Shown here in pieces: positions 50,804 to 59,361 of a stretch of 64,000 nucleotides of DNA (positions are counted from its first letter, which is position 1; each line of letters begins with the position of its first letter). The DNA comes from an uncultured Neptuniibacter sp. (GTDB lineage Bacteria > Pseudomonadota > Gammaproteobacteria > Pseudomonadales > Balneatricaceae): NCBI RefSeq assembly GCF_947498015.1, contig NZ_CANMIR010000005.1:1-64000 (forward strand), written 5' to 3'. The position numbers were made by a program, and so were the translations under genes. A model generated the notes under the pieces. That model saw nothing but the letters and a program-made list of their open reading frames with translations. It was not told the DNA's origin and did not search any database.

Positions 50804-51760
50804 ATGTCAGATTATAAAGTTCTTTTCACAGGGTCTGTGTGCTCAGGTAAAACCACAGCGATCAAATCGTTGAGTGATATCGAAACAGTCGATACTGATG
50901 CCAGCGTGAGTGACTCAGCAATACGGCGTAAGCAAAAAACGACCATTGCGATGGATTACGGTGTTTTGGACCTCTCCGAAACTGCTCGGTTGCATCTCTA
51001 CGGTACCCCCGGGCAGGAGCGCTTTAAATTCATGTGGCAGCTCATGATGAGCGATCTGGTCCATGATGCTGAGGGGCTGGTGCTGCTGGTCGATAACACC
51101 CGAAATGATCCCTTCAAAGATATCCGCTTCTATGTTGAAGAGTTCAGAGACTTTATTGTTCGTCGCCGATTGATCATAGCGGTGACTCATTCTGATGAGC
51201 AAGCCGATCCTGATTATGATTTCTATATGAATGAACTCAAATCGATGGGTTTGTTTACCACCGTTTTATTTATTGATGCGCGTGACCCCTCCTCTGTATT
51301 AAATGTAGTTAAAGAGCTGGTAGGGCTACGAGAGCGGGACATAGATTGGAAAACCCTCGAGGAGCGCTTGGCGGTTAACAGCACCATGCCGAATGCAAAT
51401 GAGGACGAAGATGATGATAGCCCAATCGAGAAAGTATCTCTGCTGGATGCAGCGATGAATACTCGTGGTATTACCGGGGCAATGCACCTTGGGCCTGATC
51501 GCAAGGTGATCAGTTCAAACGTGGAGAACAATCAAAACAAGGAGTTGTTAAAGTCTATGGTTAATCTGGTTGCTGCTTTAGAAAACAAAGCTGCCTTTAT
51601 GGGGCATATAGATGATCTGGTGTTGTGTGGTCCTCAGCAGGAAACCTTATCGGTCTTCGTGGAAAAGGAACAGGCACTGGGTTTATGTTCCGATAAAGAG
51701 CTCAGCATCACCGTCGTTAAACAACAGGCATCAGACCTTCTGCAGTGGAGCCGTCAATGA
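50804..51760 (+). CDS. Ras-like GTPase fused to roadblock/LC7-like domain, copy 1
   Basis: A 318-residue protein. Residues 1-185 are a small GTPase of the MglA/conservon-D type: P-loop GSVCSGKT (10-17), switch region KTTIAMDYG (45-53), G3 motif GTPGQERF (67-74), and THSD (128-131) in place of the usual NKxD. An acidic linker (NANEDEDDDS, 197-206) leads to residues 211-318, whose predicted alpha-beta-beta-alpha-beta-beta-beta-alpha order (LLDAAMNTRGITGAMHL, KVISSNV, LVLCGP, TLSVFVEKE, QQASDLLQWS) fits a roadblock/LC7 domain of the MglB type. MglB-like domains act as activating or nucleotide-exchange partners of MglA. The downstream gene overlaps by four bases. Cellular role is not known. Confidence 0.88.
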   Translation: MSDYKVLFTGSVCSGKTTAIKSLSDIETVDTDASVSDSAIRRKQKTTIAMDYGVLDLSETARLHLYGTPGQERFKFMWQLMMSDLVHDAEGLVLLVDNTRNDPFKDIRFYVEEFRDFIVRRRLIIAVTHSDEQADPDYDFYMNELKSMGLFTTVLFIDARDPSSVLNVVKELVGLRERDIDWKTLEERLAVNSTMPNANEDEDDDSPIEKVSLLDAAMNTRGITGAMHLGPDRKVISSNVENNQNKELLKSMVNLVAALENKAAFMGHIDDLVLCGPQQETLSVFVEKEQALGLCSDKELSITVVKQQASDLLQWSRQ

Positions 51761-52107
51761 TTGAGCTGCTCGATAAAGTAGATAAGCCCAATGTGATAGA
51801 GAATAGTTGCTTGCTACAGGGTAAAGAGGTGTTGGCTTCATCGTTTACCCCAGATAAAAAAAATCATGAAACCATCGCCAAGCAAGCATTCAATTATGTG
51901 TTCCTGAATGTTGCCAGAATGAACGCGAAGCATAACGAAGCGCATCTGGAAATTGGTGATAAGCGCCTGAGTGGTTTTATATTAAAGCCTGAACTTGTCT
52001 TGGTGTGTATGTCCGATAAAGCGTGCAATATAGCATTGGTTCGGGATCATGTTGCTGAAGTTAAGAAGCTCTTTCTGCAGGAGCAGGTGAACAGGATGTT
52101 GGCCTGA
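51757..52107 (+). CDS. small roadblock-like partner protein, copy 1
   Basis: A 116-residue protein not recognised by name. Its order of predicted elements (beta KEVLASSF, long helix IAKQAFNYVFLNVARM, three strands EAHLEIGD, LSGFIL and LVLVCMS, and a C-terminal helix) resembles a minimal roadblock domain. The ATG overlaps the GTPase stop (ATGA), so the two are translationally coupled. An earlier GTG at 51745 is unlikely. Its paralogue at 53146 shares the core EAH-[LM]-E-[IV]-GD. Confidence 0.75.
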   Translation: MIELLDKVDKPNVIENSCLLQGKEVLASSFTPDKKNHETIAKQAFNYVFLNVARMNAKHNEAHLEIGDKRLSGFILKPELVLVCMSDKACNIALVRDHVAEVKKLFLQEQVNRMLA

Positions 52108-52146
52108 TCAGGCGGCGACAACGAAAGCTGTGAGGCAAGTAAATTG

Positions 52147-52209
52147 ATGAGTAGCGATAAATTTATTGGCGAGATGATAACTGATGTTCGAACAGGGAAG
52201 TGCATATGA
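52147..52209 (+). CDS. possible 20-residue leader peptide
   Basis: A short frame, MSSDKFIGEMITDVRTGKCI, whose TGA stop overlaps the ATG of the second GTPase gene (ATGA). It may couple translation of that gene. Its own ribosome site (GAGG, 11 bases away) is weak. No homology is claimed and it may be chance. Confidence 0.25.
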   Translation: MSSDKFIGEMITDVRTGKCI

Positions 52210-53162
52210 AGGATCATAAAATCCTGTTTACCGGAGCGGTCTGTGCTGGCAAGACAACCGCGATTCGGTCGCTAAGTGATATTGAAACACTGGATACAGA
52301 TGCCAAAGCCAGTGATGTTACGGTCAGACGTAAAAAAAACACAACTATCGCCATGGATTACGGTGTCTTGGAGTTGGCGCAAGACTCTCGCGTGCATCTA
52401 TATGGCACGCCAGGCCAGGAGCGTTTCAGTTTTATGTGGGAGATGCTGGCCAATCAGTTTGCCCATGATGCTATCGGCCTGGTTCTGCTGGTGGACAATA
52501 CGAGGAAGGATCCTTTCCGAGATGTCCGCTTCTATGTGAAAGAGTTCGGTGAATATATTCGTAAACGCCGCTTGATCATCGCTGTTACACACTCAGATAT
52601 TGAACCCAACCCTGGCTATAACGACTATCTGGCGTGTATACGTGAGTTGGGGCTGATGGCTACAGTGATGTTTGTCGACGTACGCAACCCAAAAACGGTG
52701 CTGAGTATTGTTGAGGAGCTGATTTCAGCGGTTGAGCTAGAGATCAATTGGGCTGAGGTGGGTGAACGCATACTGGACCATAATGGTTTTTCGCTCGATT
52801 TCTATAAACCGATCTATGAAGAAACACTGCTGGATGCAGCCATGAACAAACGTGGCATTCTGGGAGCGATGCACCTGGGGGCAGAGCAAGAGGTACTCAG
52901 CTCAAATATTGATGAACAACAAAGCGTTGCCCTTCTGAAAAGCATGCACAAACTGTCCTCTGCGATTGCACAGAAATCTGAATTGGTAGGCGAGGTGAGT
53001 AATATTGTTGTTGGGGGACCAGCAGTGAGGACTTTATCGATGTTTTCTGACGATGATCAGGCGCTCTGTTTATGTTCGGAGCGCGATGTCTCATTGCCTG
53101 TTTTGAAGCAACAAGCCAGCGATCTTTTGCAGTGGAGTCGAGAAAATGACTATTTGGCATGA
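52206..53162 (+). CDS. Ras-like GTPase fused to roadblock/LC7-like domain, copy 2
   Basis: A 318-residue paralogue of the protein at 50804. The GTPase motifs are GAVCAGKT (10-17), NTTIAMDYG (45-53), GTPGQERF (67-74) and THSD (128-131). Ungapped hand comparison of residues 1-170 gives about 106 identities (about 62%); the C-terminal roadblock-like parts share a little over half, ending in the common KQQASDLLQWSR. The linker differs: it has no acidic run (DHNGFSLDFYKPIYEE). ATG at 52206 is chosen since AGGGAAG lies five bases upstream. It overlaps its small partner by 17 bases. Confidence 0.87.
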   Translation: MKDHKILFTGAVCAGKTTAIRSLSDIETLDTDAKASDVTVRRKKNTTIAMDYGVLELAQDSRVHLYGTPGQERFSFMWEMLANQFAHDAIGLVLLVDNTRKDPFRDVRFYVKEFGEYIRKRRLIIAVTHSDIEPNPGYNDYLACIRELGLMATVMFVDVRNPKTVLSIVEELISAVELEINWAEVGERILDHNGFSLDFYKPIYEETLLDAAMNKRGILGAMHLGAEQEVLSSNIDEQQSVALLKSMHKLSSAIAQKSELVGEVSNIVVGGPAVRTLSMFSDDDQALCLCSERDVSLPVLKQQASDLLQWSRENDYLA

Positions 53163-53469
53163 GATGGCAGAGCAGCGGTTGCTGCAGTATGGATGCGTTC
53201 TTGATAACGGAGAGGTCAAGCACTCCTCATTTCCCAGCGAGTACCGCAAACACCTAGCCGTTGCCCGGCAATCCCTGATCTATATTTTTAAGAATGTAGG
53301 TAAGCATGTGGATGGCTATGATGAGGCTCATATGGAGGTGGGTGATACACATTTTAGTGGCTATCTGATCGATGAAAACCGGATACTGGTCTGTCTGTGT
53401 GCAGCTGAGACTAATCAGCATGATGTCAGGGCGTTCATTGAGAGCAATAAACAGCGTTTCTCTTCATAG
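53146..53469 (+). CDS. small roadblock-like partner protein, copy 2
   Basis: A 107-residue paralogue of the 51757 protein, with the same order: EVKHSSF strand, helix AVARQSLIYIFKNVGK, strands EAHMEVGD, FSGYLI and ILVCLCAA, and a last helix. It starts inside the end of the GTPase gene (17-base overlap). A terminator and the clpB promoter follow. Confidence 0.75.
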   Translation: MTIWHEMAEQRLLQYGCVLDNGEVKHSSFPSEYRKHLAVARQSLIYIFKNVGKHVDGYDEAHMEVGDTHFSGYLIDENRILVCLCAAETNQHDVRAFIESNKQRFSS

Positions 53470-53523
53470 GGCTGTTTTATTGGTTCTGTAGGTTTGATTT
53501 ATATAAGAAATTGCTAATTTTAT

Positions 53524-53552
53524 GCCCGCAGCACTTGAAGCGGGCAGTTTTT
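53524..53552 (+). terminator. terminator after the GTPase module
   Basis: GCCCGC and GCGGGC form a 6-bp GC stem with a 10-base loop, followed by AGTTTTT. Its loop contains the -35 box of the clpB heat-shock promoter. Confidence 0.65.
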
Positions 53553-53560
53553 ACCCCCAT
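53534..53560 (+). promoter_or_regulatory. heat-shock (RpoH/sigma-32) promoter of clpB
   Basis: CTTGAA, 15 bases and CCCCAT match the E. coli sigma-32 elements. The gene behind it is the heat-shock gene clpB, which supports the call. The -35 lies in the loop of the preceding terminator. Leader length to the ATG is about 80 bases. Confidence 0.78.
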
Positions 53561-53647
53561 ACCTCTGTTGTAACGCGAAATCATCAAACCCCGCAGTCGG
53601 CCAAGCAGGCAATTCAGGCGGGTAAGTGAACGCTTTGTGGAGGTTAT

Positions 53648-56227
53648 ATGCGCCCAGATAAATTTACATCCAAACTTCAGGAAGCGCTGGCTGATGCACA
53701 GTCGTTGGCGGTAGGCCTGGATCATAACTACATCGAACCCATTCATCTCTTAAGTGCACTACTGGATCAGCAGCAAGGCTCATCTATCCAGCTATTATCA
53801 CAGGCAGGAGCGGATAGTGCTCGTTTAAAGGCTGCGGTCGAGAGATCACTGCAGCAACTTCCGCGAGTTCAGGAGCCTGATGGTGAGATCAGACTGTCGC
53901 AGGATGTCGCACGAATTTTCAACAAAACCGATAAGATCGCCCAAAAAAGGGGAGATCAGTTTATAGCCAGTGAGTTGATTCTGCTGGCTATGGTCGATGA
54001 CAAATCAGATGCGGGTAAGGCGCTGCGAGAAGCTGGAATTAACGCACAGCGGCTGGAAGCGGTCATCAATCAGGTCCGAGGAGGTGAGTCAGTGCAGGAT
54101 CCGAATGCAGAAGGTAATCGTCAGGCTTTGGCTAAATATTGTATCGACCTGACCGAGCGGGCGGAGTCTGGAAAGCTTGATCCGGTCATCGGTCGGGATG
54201 ATGAAATTCGTCGCACCATTCAGGTATTGCAGCGTCGTACGAAGAATAATCCTGTTCTGATCGGTGAACCTGGAGTGGGTAAAACCGCGATTGTGGAAGG
54301 GTTGGCTCAACGTATCGTGAACGGTGAAGTACCGGAAGGGATCAAGAATAAAACGGTTCTCTCCCTGGATATGGGGGCTTTAATTGCCGGTGCAAAATTT
54401 CGGGGTGAATTTGAAGAGCGGCTGAAGGCTGTTTTGAATGAACTTTCGAAGCAGGAAGGACAGATTATCCTGTTTATTGATGAGCTTCATACCATGGTTG
54501 GCGCGGGTAAAGGCGAAGGGGCCATGGATGCAGGGAATATGCTGAAACCAGCGCTGGCACGCGGTGAGCTTCACTGTGTTGGTGCAACTACGCTGGATGA
54601 GTACCGACAGTATGTTGAGAAGGATGCTGCGCTTGAGCGTCGTTTTCAAAAAGTTATCGTTGATGAGCCGGATGAGGAGTCCACGATCGCAATTTTGCGA
54701 GGCCTGAAAGAGCGATATGAGGTGCATCATGGTGTGGATATTACCGATTCTGCCATCATCGCCGCAGCCAAACTTTCACAGCGCTATATCACGGATCGGC
54801 AGCTACCGGATAAAGCGATCGATCTTATAGACGAGGCCGCATCCAGAATCCGTATGGAGATGGATTCCAAACCGGAAGATATGGATCGCCTGGAACGTCG
54901 TTTGATTCAGTTCAAAATGGAGCGTGAGGCACTGAAGAAAGAGAAAGATTCAGCAGCGCAGCAGCGATTACAAGAGCTGGAAGAAACGATCAGCCGTGTC
55001 GAGAAGGAGTTCTCTGATCTGGATGAGGTCTGGAAAGCGGAGAAGTTATCGCTTCAGGGTTCCCAAAAGATTAAGGAGGAGCTGGATCAGGCGCGTATAG
55101 AGCTTGAAAAGCATACCCGAGCAGGCGATCTTCAAGAGATGTCCAAGCTGCAGTATGGACTGATTCCTGAGTTGGAAAAACAGTTGCAGGCAGCCTCAGA
55201 GGCAGAAGAGAGCGGAGCACAGGAAACCAAACTACTGCGTAATAAGGTTTCTGAAGAGGAGGTTGCAGAGGTGGTCTCCCGCTGGACTGGCATCCCGGTT
55301 AGCAAAATGCTGGAAGGGGAGCGTGACAAGCTCTTGCGTATGGAGGAGGCTCTGCATGAAAGGGTGGTAGGCCAGGAGGAGGCTGTTACCGCCGTATCTA
55401 ATGCGGTACGTCGTTCCCGTGCCGGCCTTGCCGATCCGAATCGCCCCAACGGCTCATTCCTGTTTCTGGGGCCGACAGGGGTGGGTAAAACGGAGTTGTG
55501 TAAAGCGCTTGCCAGCTTCCTGTTCGATACAGAAGAAGCGATGGTCCGGATCGATATGTCTGAGTTTATGGAGAAGCACTCTGTGGCTCGACTGATTGGT
55601 GCTCCTCCGGGATATGTTGGTTATGAAGAGGGGGGCTACCTGACAGAAGCTGTCAGACGTAAACCGTACTCTGTGCTGCTTTTGGACGAAGTGGAAAAAG
55701 CCCATCCGGATGTGTTTAACATTCTGTTGCAGGTGCTGGAGGATGGGCGCCTCACTGATGGTCAGGGGCGCACGGTTGATTTCCGCAATACTATTGTGGT
55801 GATGACCTCTAATCTGGGCTCGGATCTGATTCAGAATTTCAGCGATGATGATGACTACCAGTTGATGCATGCGGCCGTGATGGATGCCGTTGGAAACCAT
55901 TTCCGACCAGAGGTGATCAACCGTATTGATGAGGTTGTGGTCTTCCACAGTCTGAAAAAAGGGCAGGTTGCCGGCATTGCAGGCATTCAGTTGCAACGGC
56001 TACAGAGCCGTCTGGCTGAGCGGGATCTTGAGCTGACACTCACCTCTACTGCGATGGATAAGCTGGTGGATGTAGGGTTTGAGCCAGTGTATGGGGCCCG
56101 TCCACTTAAACGTGCAATCCAGCAGTGGATCGAGAATCCCTTAGCGCAGGAGATTTTATCTGGACGATATACAGCCGGAGATGAGATCGCCGTTGATGTG
56201 GAGCAGGGTGAGTTTACCTTCCGTTAA
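53648..56227 (+). CDS. clpB: ATP-dependent disaggregase ClpB
   Basis: ClpB is a hexameric AAA+ protein that, with DnaK, rescues aggregated proteins. The 859-residue product has the N domain (1-145), first AAA+ domain with [13 protein letters not shown], the coiled-coil middle domain (about 410-525), and second AAA+ domain with [14 protein letters not shown] and [13 protein letters not shown]. The GYVGYEEGG pore loop is present. Full length. Confidence 0.98.
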   Translation: MRPDKFTSKLQEALADAQSLAVGLDHNYIEPIHLLSALLDQQQGSSIQLLSQAGADSARLKAAVERSLQQLPRVQEPDGEIRLSQDVARIFNKTDKIAQKRGDQFIASELILLAMVDDKSDAGKALREAGINAQRLEAVINQVRGGESVQDPNAEGNRQALAKYCIDLTERAESGKLDPVIGRDDEIRRTIQVLQRRTKNNPVLIGEPGVGKTAIVEGLAQRIVNGEVPEGIKNKTVLSLDMGALIAGAKFRGEFEERLKAVLNELSKQEGQIILFIDELHTMVGAGKGEGAMDAGNMLKPALARGELHCVGATTLDEYRQYVEKDAALERRFQKVIVDEPDEESTIAILRGLKERYEVHHGVDITDSAIIAAAKLSQRYITDRQLPDKAIDLIDEAASRIRMEMDSKPEDMDRLERRLIQFKMEREALKKEKDSAAQQRLQELEETISRVEKEFSDLDEVWKAEKLSLQGSQKIKEELDQARIELEKHTRAGDLQEMSKLQYGLIPELEKQLQAASEAEESGAQETKLLRNKVSEEEVAEVVSRWTGIPVSKMLEGERDKLLRMEEALHERVVGQEEAVTAVSNAVRRSRAGLADPNRPNGSFLFLGPTGVGKTELCKALASFLFDTEEAMVRIDMSEFMEKHSVARLIGAPPGYVGYEEGGYLTEAVRRKPYSVLLLDEVEKAHPDVFNILLQVLEDGRLTDGQGRTVDFRNTIVVMTSNLGSDLIQNFSDDDDYQLMHAAVMDAVGNHFRPEVINRIDEVVVFHSLKKGQVAGIAGIQLQRLQSRLAERDLELTLTSTAMDKLVDVGFEPVYGARPLKRAIQQWIENPLAQEILSGRYTAGDEIAVDVEQGEFTFR

Positions 56228-56252
56228 GAGTTGATTTCAGACAAACCTGGAA

Positions 56253-56281
56253 GGCTGTTGGCATCCGCTAACAGCCTTTTT
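56253..56281 (+). terminator. terminator of clpB
   Basis: GGCTGTT and AACAGCC pair around a 10-base loop, extended by a G-T and a G-C pair, and are followed by a T-run. Confidence 0.85.
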
Positions 56282-56383
56282 CTTTTGAGAGTACGAGTAA
56301 TTAAAACGGCTGTTTGAGTTTTGGTGGGTGAATGTTATTCTGTTGATTACTGAAGGGGCGTTCAGATTTGAGGCAGGTGGTTA

Positions 56384-57157
56384 TTGGGTAATAAACCGGG
56401 GTTAGTTGCACTGTGTTTTGTGGTTCTGTCGCTATGTGGATTACAAGCTCAGGCTAAATTGACTGCATCGCCAGCGGCTGAGCAAAGCTTGCTGAAAAAC
56501 GAACGGTCTTTCTCCGCTTTCAACGGAGTGGAGGTCCGTCCTCTAACCCTTAACCTCTCTGCGAATGGACGCTTTAGTCCCTATACGGATTACCTGATCC
56601 CCTTACTGACGACATTGTCTGAGCAATCGCTCTATCGTATCAAGAACGGCCGGAACCTGTTGAGAAGCTACCACTATAAGGGACGGATCTATTCACCGGA
56701 TAAGCAGAAAACAGTGCTTTCAATGCAGGATTCCCGCTCCTCTCGCTGGGGGTACGTGATTACAAGCATTGGGCGTCAGGGTGTTGCTAATGCTTTTATG
56801 TTGGAGCGTGAGAACGGTGAGCGCCAATATGCATTAGTCATTAAGCAGATGAAAATCTGCCTTGTCAGCCAGGCTCGATCTGCACCCGTCTGGCGTTCAG
56901 GTCAGTGGTCATTTTCTCAGCAACCTGGTTATTTTGAATGCTCAGGTTCAACTCGTAGTAGCTTCTTTAGGGTCTCTTCTGGATTTCCGCAGAAATTAGG
57001 CCCCTACTACAGTGATACAGACACGCTGCTGGTATTTGACCGCTCAGATCAGCTGAAAAGTATGGCGAGAGCGCTTAAGGAGCAGTTTCCCCAACTAAGT
57101 TTTCCAAAAGTGTTGAATCTCCCAACCGCTGTACAGCGGTATGTCCAGCTAAATTAG
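56384..57157 (+). CDS. exported hypothetical protein, paralogue pair member A (TTG start)
   Basis: Not recognised. The 257-residue product has a signal peptide (VALCFVVLSLCGLQAQA) and then a soluble region. It is a paralogue of the next protein: both have FSPYTDYL or FSAYPDYL near the start, a WGYV[IT]T[SG]IGR block, and PGYFEC[ST]G. TTG at 56384 with AGGTGG five bases upstream is the likely start. It is followed by 158 bases without a clear signal. Confidence 0.75.
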   Translation: MGNKPGLVALCFVVLSLCGLQAQAKLTASPAAEQSLLKNERSFSAFNGVEVRPLTLNLSANGRFSPYTDYLIPLLTTLSEQSLYRIKNGRNLLRSYHYKGRIYSPDKQKTVLSMQDSRSSRWGYVITSIGRQGVANAFMLERENGERQYALVIKQMKICLVSQARSAPVWRSGQWSFSQQPGYFECSGSTRSSFFRVSSGFPQKLGPYYSDTDTLLVFDRSDQLKSMARALKEQFPQLSFPKVLNLPTAVQRYVQLN

Positions 57158-57315
57158 CTCATCTTTTCTTCGTTAAATGTCGCTCCATCTTCTTTTTTGC
57201 TATCAATCTGCTCTGTAGGAAAGAGTGGAATAAGTTTCTCCAGAAAATTCGACTTACTAATAACAGGGTAAATCGGGTAAGCTTCTGTTAAATGAGAAAA
57301 AAATGAGGGATTAGA

Positions 57316-57996
57316 ATGCGCATTTGGCTGCTGATATTTGTCACGCTGTTAGCGGGTTGTGCGGGGCAGGCTCCTGTTGTGAAACCGGAAGCACCTAAGC
57401 TGGTCGATCGTGTCGAACCGATCGCTATCTCCCTGCCTCAACAGTATCGCTTCTCCGCATATCCCGATTATCTGAGCCCTCTCTTGGAAAACCTGACACA
57501 GGAGTCGGTTTATACTCTGATCAACCCTCGGTTGCTGAACGGGCAGTATCAATTTTCCCATGAAGTGACTTCTACTGACCCGCGAAAAACGGTCTATGCC
57601 TATCGCAATGATGGAGGTCAGTGGGGATATGTGACGACTGGGATTGGACGTAACCCGGTTGCTAACGCTTTTATCGTTGAGAAGCCGGCTCTGGGGTTGG
57701 CTTACGCATTGGTGTTAAAACAGTTGAAGGTCTGTTTTGTCACCCAGGCTAATGGCGTGCCGCAATGGTCCGGTGCTAAATGGCGTTTCCCATCCCAGCC
57801 CGGTTATTTTGAATGTACCGGTATGACCAATAAAAATATTTTCCGTTTAGGTACCGGAATGCCTTTAGCGCTTGGGGTTTATTACGGTGAAAAGGATACG
57901 GTGTTTCTCTTTCGAACCCAGGGGCAGCTACAGCAGGTCTTATGGGCGTTAAAACGTCAATTTCCTACAATCGTGATTCCAGTAATAGACCGATAA
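57316..57996 (+). CDS. lipoprotein, paralogue pair member B
   Basis: A 226-residue product with a lipoprotein signal (lipobox LAGC, Cys15) and the same body as the protein at 56384. Thus one copy is lipid-anchored and the other is secreted to the periplasm. Function unknown. The next gene is a response regulator on the same strand. Confidence 0.8.
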   Translation: MRIWLLIFVTLLAGCAGQAPVVKPEAPKLVDRVEPIAISLPQQYRFSAYPDYLSPLLENLTQESVYTLINPRLLNGQYQFSHEVTSTDPRKTVYAYRNDGGQWGYVTTGIGRNPVANAFIVEKPALGLAYALVLKQLKVCFVTQANGVPQWSGAKWRFPSQPGYFECTGMTNKNIFRLGTGMPLALGVYYGEKDTVFLFRTQGQLQQVLWALKRQFPTIVIPVIDR

Positions 57997-58083
57997 GCTA
58001 GATCTTGCTAGCGTATTAGTGATAGATCTATGACGTATTGAATAGATGACAGTGGAACCAAACAGAAGTACCTGAGGACCCTC

Positions 58084-58866
58084 ATGAGCCAGATTAAAGT
58101 CCTGATTGTTGATGATGCGCGTTTTATTCGTGACCATGTTTCTCGTATTGTAAAAGAACATTTCCCTGAATATCAGATTGATTCCGCTGAAGATGGAGAA
58201 GCGGGCCGGGCTCAAATGAGCAAGGAGGAATATGATCTCGTACTCTGCGATTGGGAGATGCCCGGGCTTTCTGGATTGGAGTTGCTGCAGTGGGCAAGGC
58301 AGCAGTCACATTACGTAGATATCCCGTTTGTTATGGTGACCAGCCGTGGAGAGCGTGATTACGTATTGCAGGCGATTCAGGCAGGTGTGAATGACTATAT
58401 GGGTAAACCTTTTGAAGACCAGCAACTGGTTGATAAGGTTAAAAAGTATATCGGTAAACGCATCGAAACGAGCGCCGATTCTCGCCGTAAAGCGGCACAG
58501 ATGCTAGCTGCGGGTAAAACTGCGGCGGCGAAGAAAAATACAAAGAAACCTAAAGGTCTGGCGCAACTGCGTGTCTCGGCGGGGATGTTACGTTGTGCGA
58601 TCAAAGAGATAACGTTGCAGGCTGTTTCGGTCGTAGTTAAGCGGGAAGATGGGATTCCTCATCTTCTTGAACAGGTGGTTGTGGATATAGAACAGGCATC
58701 GGGCGGGAGTGTTGCTCAGATGAATGGCTTTATCAGTGGGTTGCAGGTAAATGAGAAGAGCCTTCAATCCACCTTTGTCACTGTGGATGTCCAGTTTGTG
58801 GATAACGACCCCTCTAAGTTAGAGGTGTTGACCGGTTTCATCGCCGGGCTTAGTAAAAAAGGATAG
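58084..58866 (+). CDS. response regulator with unassigned C-terminal domain
   Basis: A 260-residue protein. Residues 1-125 form a receiver domain with VLIVDDARFIR, the phospho-acceptor in LVLCDWEMPGLSG and the lysine in YMGKPFED. A lysine/alanine-rich linker (about 128-160) follows, then about 90 residues that are beta-rich and might be a degenerate PilZ-like fold, although the RxxxR motif is missing. There is no DNA-binding helix. No histidine kinase is adjacent. Confidence 0.8.
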   Translation: MSQIKVLIVDDARFIRDHVSRIVKEHFPEYQIDSAEDGEAGRAQMSKEEYDLVLCDWEMPGLSGLELLQWARQQSHYVDIPFVMVTSRGERDYVLQAIQAGVNDYMGKPFEDQQLVDKVKKYIGKRIETSADSRRKAAQMLAAGKTAAAKKNTKKPKGLAQLRVSAGMLRCAIKEITLQAVSVVVKREDGIPHLLEQVVVDIEQASGGSVAQMNGFISGLQVNEKSLQSTFVTVDVQFVDNDPSKLEVLTGFIAGLSKKG

Positions 58867-58870
58867 ATTT

Positions 58871-58894
58871 AAGGCTGCATTTGCAGCCTTTTTT
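58871..58894 (+). terminator. terminator of the response regulator gene
   Basis: AAGGCTGCA and TGCAGCCTT with a tight loop, followed by a run of T. Confidence 0.85.
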
Positions 58895-58907
58895 ATGCCT
58901 GGCACTC

Positions 58908-59174
58908 TTAGTAGAGTGCCTGCTCATCTTTGATCACTTCGAGCAGAACCTGAAGGAAAAGGCGATCTGCTTCACTGTGCTCAATCGGGATCTTAATATT
59001 GGTGGTCGCCGATAACTTATCCGCGATGACTGTCTCTGCATGTTCATCATTCAGGTGTTCACGTGCTATCTCAAGCGCTTTCTCACAAATATCCGGTTCA
59101 ACCAGAACCTTGCGGATGAATGACATCAGCTCGTTAATGACACGCTCTTTGTTTTTAATCTCAGCGATACTCAT
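58908..59174 (-). CDS. small hypothetical protein
   Basis: An 88-residue acidic, helical protein (MSIAEIKNKERVINELMSF), without a signal peptide or membrane segment. It is not recognised. Its stop codon lies in a perfect 8-bp inverted repeat, GGCACTCT/AGAGTGCC (58901-58920). A GGAGAT ribosome site precedes the ATG. Confidence 0.6.
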   Translation of the reverse strand: MSIAEIKNKERVINELMSFIRKVLVEPDICEKALEIAREHLNDEHAETVIADKLSATTNIKIPIEHSEADRLFLQVLLEVIKDEQALY

Positions 59175-59328
59175 AGGGATCTCCTGTAAAGGTATATTCA
59201 GAGCCAGTTTTGGGTTGGTTGCTGGCTCTAACCTGAGTTATGTATGACAAAACTATAACCCGATCCTCTGAATGAGAATAGGTTTTGTAGCAGATCCCTG
59301 ACAATGCCGCAGGTGCAATATGTTTTTG

Positions 59329-59357
59329 TTGAAAAAATAAACGTCTCTTGCGACAAT
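59329..59357 (+). promoter_or_regulatory. sigma-70 promoter for ilvI-ilvH
   Basis: TTGAAA, 17 bases, GACAAT. Predicted start about 59364, leaving a leader of about 270 bases before ilvI. Confidence 0.55.
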
Positions 59358-59361
59358 TACC

